From positions 1 to 9,201 of the forward strand of contig JAITNR010000178.1 in NCBI GenBank assembly GCA_031290375.1: a DNA stretch of 9,201 nt, in the 5' to 3' direction. A program made the translations under genes and the position numbers. The DNA is from Prevotellaceae bacterium (GTDB lineage Bacteria; Bacteroidota; Bacteroidia; Bacteroidales; Paludibacteraceae). This document shows positions 1-5,591 of this stretch, piece after piece. The notes beneath the pieces were generated by a model that had not been told where the DNA came from, did no database searches, and was given only the letters and a program-made list of their open reading frames with translations. The stretch's first letter is position 1; each line of letters starts with the position of its first letter.

Positions 1-34
<34 letters not shown>

Positions 35-144
35 CGCGAATGTGTTAACGGGCGGTGCGCGCGCGGAATATAACACAAATAAATTAAATACACAAGAAAG
101 TTTAAGAAATTCTTCCCTCAGAAAGTCGGAAGAATTTGTCGCTA

Positions 145-226
145 TCATTTTCGTCATTGCGGGCTTGACCCGCAATCTCCAAATTAAAGAGAGTGCTATG
201 AATTGCTTCGCTCCGCTCGCAATGAA
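145..226. repeat. Composite dispersed repeat, copy 1
   Basis: Two hairpin-like modules are joined by a 17-nt spacer. Module 1 (156-176) is a perfect stem, ATTGCGGG / CCCGCAAT, around the loop CTTGA. Module 2 (202-225) is the reverse complement of a 24-nt sequence found unchanged at 4872-4895, of the TCATTGCGAGCGGAGCGAAG type. The spacer at 181-197 matches 4900-4916 in inverted orientation at 15 of 17 positions. Repeats of this general look occur between genes in many bacterial genomes; no transposase or coding capacity is present here. Confidence 0.85.
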
Positions 227-239
227 GCAACCCCCAAGT

Positions 240-257
240 ACAATGTTACCACATTGT
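240..257. repeat. Perfect inverted repeat ACAATGT-TACC-ACATTGT
   Basis: Two 7-bp arms (240-246 and 251-257) flank a TACC tetraloop, about 73 nt before the FISUMP start codon. No T-run follows, so it is not a terminator. It overlaps the weak -33 candidate of that gene, so it could be an operator or a leader-region hairpin. The role is inference. Confidence 0.5.
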
Positions 258-330
258 TCATTGTTGTGGATAAGCAGTATTTTAAAATTATTCAAATAAG
301 ATATTTATTAACTAACAAATTATTATTCAA

Positions 331-1746
331 ATGAAAACAAAAAAAGTATTATTTTTCACGCTGCTTATCGCAGCGATGGCGGCGATGCCGAAAAGTGCAA
401 TGTCGCAGGTTACAATCGGCTCCAGTGAGGAACCGCAACCATTCTCAGTGTTGGAGTTGATTTCCAACGGGCAACCCGGACAGGGCTTGCGTTTGCCACA
501 ACTCAAAGACAATGAGCGCAAGAAGCTGACAACGCAGATAGACACCATTGCCAACTCTGTTGTAAAAGCTTTGGCAAACGGGCTGACCATTTACAACACG
601 GACGCTAACTGCGTACAGTACTGGAACGGTGACAAGTGGATTGATGCAGGCACCTGCCAGCCCTTTATTCCCTACGTAGAACCTCCTGCTCCCACAGGCT
701 GCTCTCAACCCATTCCGCCTGTTATTTTTATGGCTTACAATCTCGGCGCCGACCCGACGCTCGACACGCCTAAAAAACAGATGCAATACCTTGCAGAACA
801 CCCTTACGATAAACTTGACGCTACTGTTTACGGCGGTTTGTTTCAGTGGGGACGCGGTTACATAGAAGACCAAGCCTTGCCTGAAGACCAGAAAAAAGGT
901 TGGAAACACGCTGTTGATTTGTCTGACCTTCCTAACCGCTGGCGTTATGATTATATGAGTAACTTTTATTTAGCCGACGGTGGCTTTACAGGGGCTCTTG
1001 ACGATAACGGTCAGCCTTCAGACCCTGTTGCTACTCAATTTATTGAAAACAATACGTCTCCTTATGATTGGCTTACTGTTCCGGCTAAAAATGACAGTCT
1101 TTGGGGTAACGGTTGGCCTATTAATCACAATTTTGGCATTGCTGCTGTTGCTGACGGGGCTCTTCAGGGACAAGGCTCATATGCGGGGCAGTATTTCCAA
1201 CCTACAAAATGGGTTATGCCACAGAACAATCCCTGCCCTTCCGGCTTTCGTGTTCCTACACAAGACGAATGGGAGCGTATAGGTGCTTATGATTGTAAGC
1301 ATCATGTTGTGGACAATAGTATTAGTTTTTCTACTTCTACCAGTGGTACACAACCTGATAACAATTCCAATTTGACTTGGGTACCTGTTGTTTGCGGGGC
1401 TACTTTTGGTAACTGTAAAGCTGATGCAGCTTGGAGTAACTCTACTCGTTCAGGTTACGCTGTTTATGCAACAGCTGACTGGACAGCCATGAGTTCCTCT
1501 GACAGGGCTGACCTCACCGGTTCTGCCGCTAAAGAACCTTTGCTTTTTCTGCCCGCAGCGGGCTACCGCAACTACAGTGGCACCCTGACGAATGTTGGCC
1601 AAGATGGCGATTACATCTCCAGCAGTGTGACTACTGCTGCTACAAGAGCCTCGCACAGCATGATATTATACAAAGCGGAAGTCCATCCGGGCAGGTACGG
1701 CTCTTTCAGAGCGTGCGGGCTTAGTGTGCGGTGTGTGAAAGACTGA
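331..1746 (+). CDS. Secreted FISUMP-domain protein
   Basis: This is an exported protein of 471 residues with no known biochemical activity. Residues 1-25 form a signal peptide (basic MKTKK, hydrophobic core, AMS before Gln26), and there is no lipobox. Residues 27-110 resemble the N-terminal region common in Bacteroidetes members (VTIGS, then GLRLPQL and GLTIYNT, then YWNGDKW). From about 130 the Fibrobacter succinogenes major paralogous domain follows: MAYNLGA at 134-140, GGLFQWGR at 168-175, PCPSGFRVPTQDEW at 301-314, LFLPAAGYR at 405-413 and a closing SVRCVKD. Length and C-terminus look complete. The ATG lacks a Shine-Dalgarno sequence, as is usual in this phylum, and is the only start that gives the signal peptide. 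Codon use in the middle third leans toward T in third position compared with both flanks. A hairpin at 1770-1807 and a terminator at 1998-2040 lie downstream. The family is thought to be surface-associated; its role is unknown. Confidence 0.9.
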   Translation: MKTKKVLFFTLLIAAMAAMPKSAMSQVTIGSSEEPQPFSVLELISNGQPGQGLRLPQLKDNERKKLTTQIDTIANSVVKALANGLTIYNTDANCVQYWNGDKWIDAGTCQPFIPYVEPPAPTGCSQPIPPVIFMAYNLGADPTLDTPKKQMQYLAEHPYDKLDATVYGGLFQWGRGYIEDQALPEDQKKGWKHAVDLSDLPNRWRYDYMSNFYLADGGFTGALDDNGQPSDPVATQFIENNTSPYDWLTVPAKNDSLWGNGWPINHNFGIAAVADGALQGQGSYAGQYFQPTKWVMPQNNPCPSGFRVPTQDEWERIGAYDCKHHVVDNSISFSTSTSGTQPDNNSNLTWVPVVCGATFGNCKADAAWSNSTRSGYAVYATADWTAMSSSDRADLTGSAAKEPLLFLPAAGYRNYSGTLTNVGQDGDYISSSVTTAATRASHSMILYKAEVHPGRYGSFRACGLSVRCVKD

Positions 1747-1769
1747 AAATTGTCTGAACTGTGATTTTA

Positions 1770-1807
1770 ATGTGATTTTTTTGATTATTATGATAAAAAA
1801 ATCACAT
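1770..1807. repeat. 13-bp perfect hairpin just after the FISUMP gene
   Basis: The arms at 1770-1782 and 1795-1807 (ATGTGA followed by T7, and A7 followed by TCACAT) pair perfectly around a 12-nt AT-rich loop. The hairpin begins 23 nt after the stop codon of the FISUMP gene. No U-run follows on the + strand, so it is a poor intrinsic terminator. It could protect or process the 3' end of the mRNA. Confidence 0.65.
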
Positions 1808-1837
1808 AAATTATAATGATTACCCGTATAATAGCCT

Positions 1838-1860
1838 AAATATTCGCGTAACGCTCTGAT
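1838..1860. repeat. Diverged direct repeat, unit 1 (unit 2 at 2051-2073)
   Basis: The 23-nt segments at 1838-1860 and 2051-2073 agree at 18 positions, and all five differences are transitions. Both contain AATATNCG followed by TAACG and CTGAT. Two more AATATNCG octamers lie at 1938-1945 and 2114-2121, giving four in about 280 bp. The role is unknown. Confidence 0.5.
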
Positions 1861-1997
1861 TATTAGCATTTTATAACAAAATTTCAGCAACATACATAAC
1901 AGATTGATTTTCAATATATTACATTCATTTTTAGGCGAATATACGGGTATACAGTTAAATCATTTTAATCATACGGAAATCACAGTTCAGACAAAAG

Positions 1998-2040
1998 AAA
2001 TCGGGCAATCTTTAAATGGGGTTGTCTGATTTTTTTTTTT
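1998..2040 (+). terminator. Rho-independent terminator
   Basis: The arm at 1999-2010 (AATCGGGCAATC) pairs with 2020-2031 (GGTTGTCTGATT) to give a 12-bp stem with a few G-U pairs and a 9-nt loop. Eleven T residues follow directly (2030-2040). It is oriented for + strand transcription and is the likely end of the FISUMP transcript, about 250 nt past that gene's stop. It also insulates the next operon. Confidence 0.75.
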
Positions 2041-2164
2041 GTTTTCAATGAAATATCCGTATAACGTCCTGATAGTGTTCGCAATGACGGTGCATTTGTT
2101 GCTTTTTAGGTTAAATATCCGATAATCATATTTATTAAGGTCCAAAATATTGGCTTATGTGCGC

Positions 2165-2190
2165 TTTGTGCTGAAAAAATATTAATTTTG
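2165..2190 (+). promoter_or_regulatory. Possible promoter of the TonB-C/lipoprotein operon
   Basis: TAATTTTG at 2183-2190 fits the Bacteroidetes -7 consensus TAnnTTTG and lies 37 nt before the start codon. A TTTG at 2165-2168 is only 14 nt upstream, shorter than the usual spacing of about 20. The -7 element is therefore more convincing than the -33. Confidence 0.4.
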
Positions 2191-2227
2191 TAAAAAATTA
2201 ATTGTCCGGCATAAAAACCACAAGATT

Positions 2228-2683
2228 ATGAAATTGAAGTACGTTTTGTTTTGGGCTGCAATGGCAGTGCTGCCGCTGGTTTCGACGGCACAGGTTAATG
2301 ATACTGTAAATGTTGAGCATCCTCTTTTTAGATCGGAGGCACAGGTTCAAGACTCGGTTTCTGACTGGATGTTCGAATTTGTCGAAAAGATGCCCAGATT
2401 CAAGGGTGGGCAAACTGCTCTGACTAATTTTTTGCAGGAAAATATTCTATATCCTAAGCAGGCTATAGATGCATGCATTCAAGGACAAGTAGTGGTAAAC
2501 TTTGTAGTTAGCCCTGATGGCTCAATTGACAGGATAAAAATAGTGAAACCTGTACATTCTTCGCTTGACAAAGAGGCTATTCGGGTTGTAAAACTAACGA
2601 GTGGTATGTGGATGCCTGGGGAACAAGATGGCAAAAAGGTGAATGTTTACTTTAATCTTCCGATAAAATTTAAATTACAATAA
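2228..2683 (+). CDS. Periplasmic TonB C-terminal domain protein
   Basis: This is a 151-residue exported protein that is essentially one TonB C-terminal domain. Residues 1-21 form a signal peptide (LPLVSTA before Gln22). A linker of about 30 residues follows, then the domain from about 55 to 149. The domain includes PRFKGGQTAL, LYPKQAI (74-80), GQVVVNFVVSPDGSI (86-100), the helix around LDKEAIRVV (113-121), MWMPGEQDGKKV and the closing strand LPIKFKL. Classical TonB proteins have an N-terminal membrane anchor and a proline-rich span across the periplasm; this one has neither. It is therefore unlikely to couple directly to ExbB/ExbD by itself. In Bacteroidetes the fold is also used in many small exported proteins of unknown role. 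The lipoprotein gene starts 5 nt after its stop, so the two are surely cotranscribed. The family call is secure; the function is not. Confidence 0.85.
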   Translation: MKLKYVLFWAAMAVLPLVSTAQVNDTVNVEHPLFRSEAQVQDSVSDWMFEFVEKMPRFKGGQTALTNFLQENILYPKQAIDACIQGQVVVNFVVSPDGSIDRIKIVKPVHSSLDKEAIRVVKLTSGMWMPGEQDGKKVNVYFNLPIKFKLQ

Positions 2684-2688
2684 AAAAT

Positions 2689-3822
2689 ATGAAAAACACA
2701 CACATTTTTGTCTGTTTGGGTGCATTAATTTTGCTTGTATCGTGCGCTACGCCGATGTCGCTCTATAAAAAAGGAGAATATTATCGTGCAACATTGGAGG
2801 CGGTTAAAAAACTGCGTTCAAAGCCTGATGATATCAATGTTCAACAGATATTAAAAGATGCCTACCCAAAGGCTCAGCAGGCATCTTTGAGAATTATTAA
2901 CGGTTTGCAATATTCACAAGACCCCAACAAGTATTATTCTATTGTAAATCAATACAATAATCTCAATACACTTGCAAACGAAATCTACCGTTGCCTAAAG
3001 GCTAACCAGCTGATTCCCAATCCTGTAGATTATAACGATGAACTGTCGGTAGCAAAGCAGGCAGGAGCAGAGGAATTTTATCAACTCGGAATCAATACAT
3101 TGGCAAACGGCGATGTCAGGAGCGCAAGGCTTGCGTTGAATTATTTCAACAATGTAAACGGTTTTGTGCCTGATTATAAAGATGTCAATCAGTTAATTTT
3201 TAAAGCAAAAGAGCAGTCTATTTTGCAGGTTGTAGTGCGTAAGCCATTGACAAACAGGAGTTATCAACTTTCTTCCGATTTCTTTTTCGACAACCTTATG
3301 GGCGAACTGAGAAATGTTACGCACAACAAAAAAGTGGTGTTTTTTGAGCAGGGGCAAACCACAAATCTCACTACCTCTCATCAAATCATTCTGCTTGATT
3401 TTGTGGATTTTACCGTAGGCAATTCGAGAGAACTGCAAAAAGTTACCAACTGCAAAAAAGACAGTGTAATTGTCGGGTACACAAATGTTCACGGCACAAA
3501 GTACCCTGCCTACGGCACTGTTAGAGCAACTTACACGCAACACACACTTGAGGTACTTTCGGCTGGCATACTTAACGTGCAAATCATTGATTTTTCAACA
3601 AATAAGGTGGTACGACAACAGAAATTTACAGGGGAATACCTTTGGACGACCGTTTGGGGAACGTATCAGGGAGATGAAAGAGCTTTAAATTCAAAACTGG
3701 AGCAAATGTGCAGACGCCGTATAGAAACACCTCCGCCACCGCAAGATTTGTTTGTCGAATTTACAAAGCCAATTTTCTCTAAAACAGTGAGTTTTTTAGA
3801 CAGTTATTATAAAAATTATTAA
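2689..3822 (+). CDS. Outer-membrane-type lipoprotein of unknown function
   Basis: The 377-residue product has a type II signal peptide with lipobox LVSC, so Cys19 is the predicted lipidated residue. The following Ala-Thr-Pro lacks an inner-membrane retention Asp, which suggests the outer membrane. Residues about 24-180 are helical and contain TPR-like segments (SLYKKGEYYRATLEAVKKL near the N-terminus, EEFYQLGINTLANGDVRSARLAL in the middle). The rest looks like mixed strands, with a conserved-looking LSSDFFFDNLMGEL and a PPPP stretch before the C-terminus. I do not recognise a named family, though lipoproteins of this build (a TPR-like start opening with YKKGxY and KKLRSxP) occur in Bacteroidales. 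It is the second gene of an operon with the TonB-C-domain protein, 5 nt away, so the two may work together in the periplasm. That partnership is inference. The ATG is fixed by the lipobox distance. Confidence 0.85.
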   Translation: MKNTHIFVCLGALILLVSCATPMSLYKKGEYYRATLEAVKKLRSKPDDINVQQILKDAYPKAQQASLRIINGLQYSQDPNKYYSIVNQYNNLNTLANEIYRCLKANQLIPNPVDYNDELSVAKQAGAEEFYQLGINTLANGDVRSARLALNYFNNVNGFVPDYKDVNQLIFKAKEQSILQVVVRKPLTNRSYQLSSDFFFDNLMGELRNVTHNKKVVFFEQGQTTNLTTSHQIILLDFVDFTVGNSRELQKVTNCKKDSVIVGYTNVHGTKYPAYGTVRATYTQHTLEVLSAGILNVQIIDFSTNKVVRQQKFTGEYLWTTVWGTYQGDERALNSKLEQMCRRRIETPPPPQDLFVEFTKPIFSKTVSFLDSYYKNY

Positions 3823-3989
3823 TAGACATAAGATATTGAGATTCAAAGAAGATAGATATAGATTGTAAGACAAATGAAGAATGCAAGGAAAAGAAAAAAT
3901 GAATAATGGCATCGCAAGGTATCTATTTTTTTGATTTACAAGTTCTACCACAAAATATTTGGTTCCATAATCTAGAAAAGTATAAAAAA
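3823..3989. other. Spacer between two lipoprotein genes
   Basis: This 167-nt purine-rich spacer contains no convincing hairpin or T-run after the upstream lipoprotein gene. Its 3' part carries a good promoter (3930-3961). An in-frame ATG at 3906 would extend the next gene by 28 codons, but that start lies upstream of the promoter. Confidence 0.5.
3930..3961 (+). promoter_or_regulatory. Promoter of the second lipoprotein gene
   Basis: TTTG at 3930-3933 is followed after 20 nt by AATATTTG at 3954-3961, one mismatch from the Bacteroidetes TAnnTTTG -7 element. Transcription would start near 3968, leaving a leader of about 20 nt before the ATG at 3990. This supports 3990 over the in-frame ATG at 3906. 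Confidence 0.55.
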
Positions 3990-4796
3990 ATGAAAAAAAC
4001 ACTTCTTGTTTTCTTAACGGTTTTACTCGTTGCCTGTGCCGAAACTGACGAACAAAAGGCGAATAAGTTACTCCAAAAAGCGAGGGATTTTTATGTTGCT
4101 CAACAAGCGGATACGGCAAAAATCATCTTGGAGTCCATTCATACGCTCTATCCGCGTCAGGTCAATTACAGACGGCAGGCTGACACTCTGCTTTGGACTA
4201 TAACCTTCAATGAAATTACACGGCAGATACCTCAGATTGATTCTACGCTGTTTTTTTTGTGTAACAGTGCAGAAAAAATTGCAAAAGACTATAAGTTGCA
4301 AAAAGACGAAAAATACCAGCCAATAGGCGACTACGAACATATTTCTATGTCGAATGCTATAAATACCGGTCGTAGCCACTTAAAGCCAATAACTGATGAA
4401 CATGGCAACTTTCGCTTTATCAGCAATTTAGCTGGCAATCCAATACATCACAAGGCAGTGGAAATTGAGAGCGGGGATATTTCTGCTGAAACAGCAACCG
4501 CATCGGAGGTTGAATGCAACTATTACAGCGACTTCGGCGTTACTTACGAAATGGTTAATTTCTCCGAAGAAAAGGCAAAGAATTTTATCCTATTTGTAAA
4601 AAACAATGCAGATAAAAAGTTAAAAATAAGACTGAAAGGTGATAAAGAGTACTCCTACACCTTTAATTCCAAAGATGTTAGGGTGTTTGTCGAAACTTTT
4701 GATTTTGCTCTTTTGCTAAAAGATATTCATCGAAATCGTCAAAAAAAATCTGAAATGGAAAAAACGCTCAATTTTGTCAGGAACAGATTACAATGA
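3990..4796 (+). CDS. Lipoprotein of unknown function with N-terminal TPR-like helices
   Basis: From the ATG at 3990 the product has 268 residues. It starts with a clean type II signal peptide (MKKTLLVFLTVLLVAC) and predicts lipidation at Cys16; the next residues, AETD, do not suggest inner-membrane retention. An upstream in-frame ATG at 3906 would add 28 residues that destroy the signal peptide, so I reject it. Residues about 21-110 are helical and charged and could form a TPR-like unit (ANKLLQKARDFY, ADTAKIILESIHTLYP). Residues about 131-230 look like a beta-rich domain, with LKPITDEHGNFRFISNL, HKAVEIESGDISAETAT and ECNYYSDFGVTYEMV. A lysine- and arginine-rich helix ends the protein. I recall similar domain order in uncharacterised Bacteroides lipoproteins but know no function. 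It has its own promoter and follows the TonB-C/lipoprotein pair in the same direction. Confidence 0.85.
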   Translation: MKKTLLVFLTVLLVACAETDEQKANKLLQKARDFYVAQQADTAKIILESIHTLYPRQVNYRRQADTLLWTITFNEITRQIPQIDSTLFFLCNSAEKIAKDYKLQKDEKYQPIGDYEHISMSNAINTGRSHLKPITDEHGNFRFISNLAGNPIHHKAVEIESGDISAETATASEVECNYYSDFGVTYEMVNFSEEKAKNFILFVKNNADKKLKIRLKGDKEYSYTFNSKDVRVFVETFDFALLLKDIHRNRQKKSEMEKTLNFVRNRLQ

Positions 4797-4830
4797 TGAT
4801 GTGATACCAAAATGATAAAATAAGTCCGCT

Positions 4831-4851
4831 GAGAACACATTCATTGTTCAT
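4831..4851. repeat. Short dispersed repeat, inverted partner at 9017-9042
   Basis: GAGAACAC followed by ATTCATTGTTC (4831-4850) is, in reverse complement, GAACAATGAAT plus GTGTTCTC. The same two blocks occur at 9017-9027 and 9035-9042, with 7 extra bases between them. It is a small intergenic repeat of unknown role. Confidence 0.45.
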
Positions 4852-4862
4852 TGCTCAGACAT

Positions 4863-4937
4863 TCATTTTCGTCATTGCGAGCGGAGCGAAGCAATCCACA
4901 GCACTCTCTTCGATTTGGGCTTGACCCGCAATCTCAT
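4863..4937. repeat. Composite dispersed repeat, copy 2
   Basis: Module 2 (4872-4895) is identical over 24 nt to the reverse complement of 202-225. The 17-nt spacer (4900-4916) matches 181-197 inverted, 15 of 17. Module 1 (from 4917) is truncated: only GGG-CTTGA-CCC with the right flank GCAATCTC remains, and its loop lies in the same + strand orientation as in copy 1 although the rest is inverted. Confidence 0.85.
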
Positions 4938-4972
4938 TTTTGTATAAAATATCCTGTACCTTGAATGAATAC

Positions 4973-5008
4973 CACCTCACTGCAAATTCGTCTTGCGGTG
5001 AAGGGGTG
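4973..5008. repeat. Long imperfect stem-loop in intergenic DNA
   Basis: CACC, TCAC and TGCAA (4973-4985) pair with TTGCG, GTGA and GGTG (4993-5001 and 5005-5008). This gives 13 bp with one G-T pair, a 3-nt bulge (5002-5004) and a 7-nt loop. Its GC content is higher than that of the surroundings and no T-run follows. It may be part of a mobile repeat or a structured RNA. Confidence 0.55.
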
Positions 5009-5148
5009 ATACTCTTCCTGACTTCGACACTCTATCCCCCAATCCCCATCCCCAAACTGTGTAAAAATGGCACTTTTTGAGCAAAAGTTATTTTGTGGTG
5101 GCTAATTGTGCTATATTTCATGTTTTATGTAAAATAATATCATATTTA

Positions 5149-5180
5149 TTTGTTTTTTCAAAAATATTGTATTACCTTTG
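5149..5180 (+). promoter_or_regulatory. Consensus Bacteroidetes promoter without an adjacent gene
   Basis: TTTG at 5149-5152, a 20-nt spacer and TACCTTTG at 5173-5180 match the -33/-7 consensus exactly. Transcription would start near 5187, at the left edge of the repeat copy 5185-5257. The nearest real gene on this strand begins 500 nt later and has its own candidate promoter. It may drive a non-coding transcript or be left over from a lost gene. Confidence 0.6.
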
Positions 5181-5184
5181 TAAT

Positions 5185-5257
5185 GTTAAATCATTAAATG
5201 ATTAATATGATTAAGAAACAAATCATAAAAATCATAATAAAATCACAGTTCAGACAA
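5185..5257. repeat. Third copy of the AATCACAGTTCAGACAA repeat end
   Basis: GTTAAATCATT (5185-5195) leads into a quasi-periodic series of AATCAT/GATTA units spaced about 9-10 nt, ending in AATCACAGTTCAGACAA (5241-5257). That last stretch is identical to 1978-1994 and to the complement of 1750-1766. Similar runs with this 3' end are, to my recollection, widespread between genes in Bacteroidales. Confidence 0.7.
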
Positions 5258-5402
5258 TGTTTCGTCCTAAAAAAGCGTTGCTGCCGAAAAAAAATGGACA
5301 AATATTTGCTTGAGGTGCTATTGATTTTGCAAAATAGATTGTTGCGGTTTCGCCGTAGAGCATTCATATCAATAGAAAAACAAACAACAAAGCGAAATAC
5401 GC

Positions 5403-5431
5403 CGTCATTGCGCGTGGAGCGAAAGCAATCC
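5403..5431. repeat. Composite repeat module 2, diverged solo copy
   Basis: CGTCATTGCG followed by a GGAGCGAAAGCAATCC-like end matches module 2 at 4870-4897, with small substitutions and one inserted A. Spacer and module 1 are absent. Confidence 0.7.
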
Positions 5432-5548
5432 AGCAATTAAGAACATCACAAGTTATTTAATCTGCGTCATCCGTATGCTAAAAAAACCACGGCATAACCA
5501 CACAGTCAGGGCAAATTGGAACGCTGTTTACACAAATTTAAAAGAATT

Positions 5549-5565
5549 GTGCAAAAAAGTTGCAC
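5549..5565. promoter_or_regulatory. Possible operator dyad at the ligase promoter
   Basis: GTGCAA-AAAAG-TTGCAC is a perfect 6-bp dyad that overlaps the -33 element (5559-5562) of the predicted promoter. A second, imperfect dyad, CACAA...TTGTG, lies next to it at 5531-5551. The position fits a repressor site. The regulator is unknown. Confidence 0.4.
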
Positions 5566-5591
5566 GATTTGAGAAAAAATGTGTATTTTTG
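5559..5591 (+). promoter_or_regulatory. Probable promoter of the acyl-CoA ligase gene
   Basis: GTTG at 5559-5562, a 21-nt spacer and TATTTTTG at 5584-5591 fit the Bacteroidetes -33/-7 pattern; the -7 is a full TAnnTTTG match. The resulting leader would be about 90 nt long. Confidence 0.5.

Larger units (their letters stand above)
1750..1994. repeat. 245-bp segment with 17-bp perfect terminal inverted repeats
   Basis: The left end TTGTCTGAACTGTGATT (1750-1766) is an exact reverse complement of the right end AATCACAGTTCAGACAA (1978-1994). Inside, ACCCGTATA (1822-1830) and TATACGGGT (1940-1948) form a second inverted pair, and 1770-1807 forms a hairpin. The right end recurs at 5241-5257, in both cases preceded at variable distance by GTTAAATCATT (1954-1964 and 5185-5195). 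No open frame fits and no clear target-site duplication flanks it. It could be a non-autonomous (MITE-like) element, or two inverted copies of a dispersed intergenic repeat. Confidence 0.7.
1747..2227. other. Gene-free, repeat-rich spacer
   Basis: There is no credible gene in these 481 bases. In order the spacer holds a 245-bp segment bounded by 17-bp inverted repeats (1750-1994) with an internal hairpin (1770-1807), a strong terminator (1998-2040), two diverged direct repeats (1838-1860 and 2051-2073), and a -7 promoter element (2183-2190) for the next gene. A GCAATGACGG decamer at 2081-2090 matches one end of the composite repeat and may be a remnant. Confidence 0.75.

Noticed and set aside
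48..57. ACGGGCGGTG, identical to part of the universal 3' 16S rRNA primer site
   Set aside because: Only ten bases match and the flanks are not rRNA, so this is coincidence.
445..909. 154-codon frame antisense to the FISUMP gene
   Set aside because: It is a shadow of a gene with clear domain motifs on the other strand, and has no promoter or recognisable features.
1771..1806. TGTGA...TCACA as a CRP-like operator
   Set aside because: The half-sites are 26 nt apart, far more than the 6 nt of CRP sites, and they are the ends of an AT hairpin after a gene rather than in a promoter.
4939..4963. TTTG...TACCTTG as a promoter
   Set aside because: The -7 element lacks one T and the spacing is only 14 nt.
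5036..5053. C-rich stretch as a G-quadruplex on the minus strand
   Set aside because: There are only three runs of four or more, and an intramolecular quadruplex needs four.
5198..5440. 80-codon frame behind the orphan promoter
   Set aside because: It translates the AATCAT-type repeat and the module 2 repeat and is dominated by I, K and R. It does not look like a conserved protein, although it may be transcribed.
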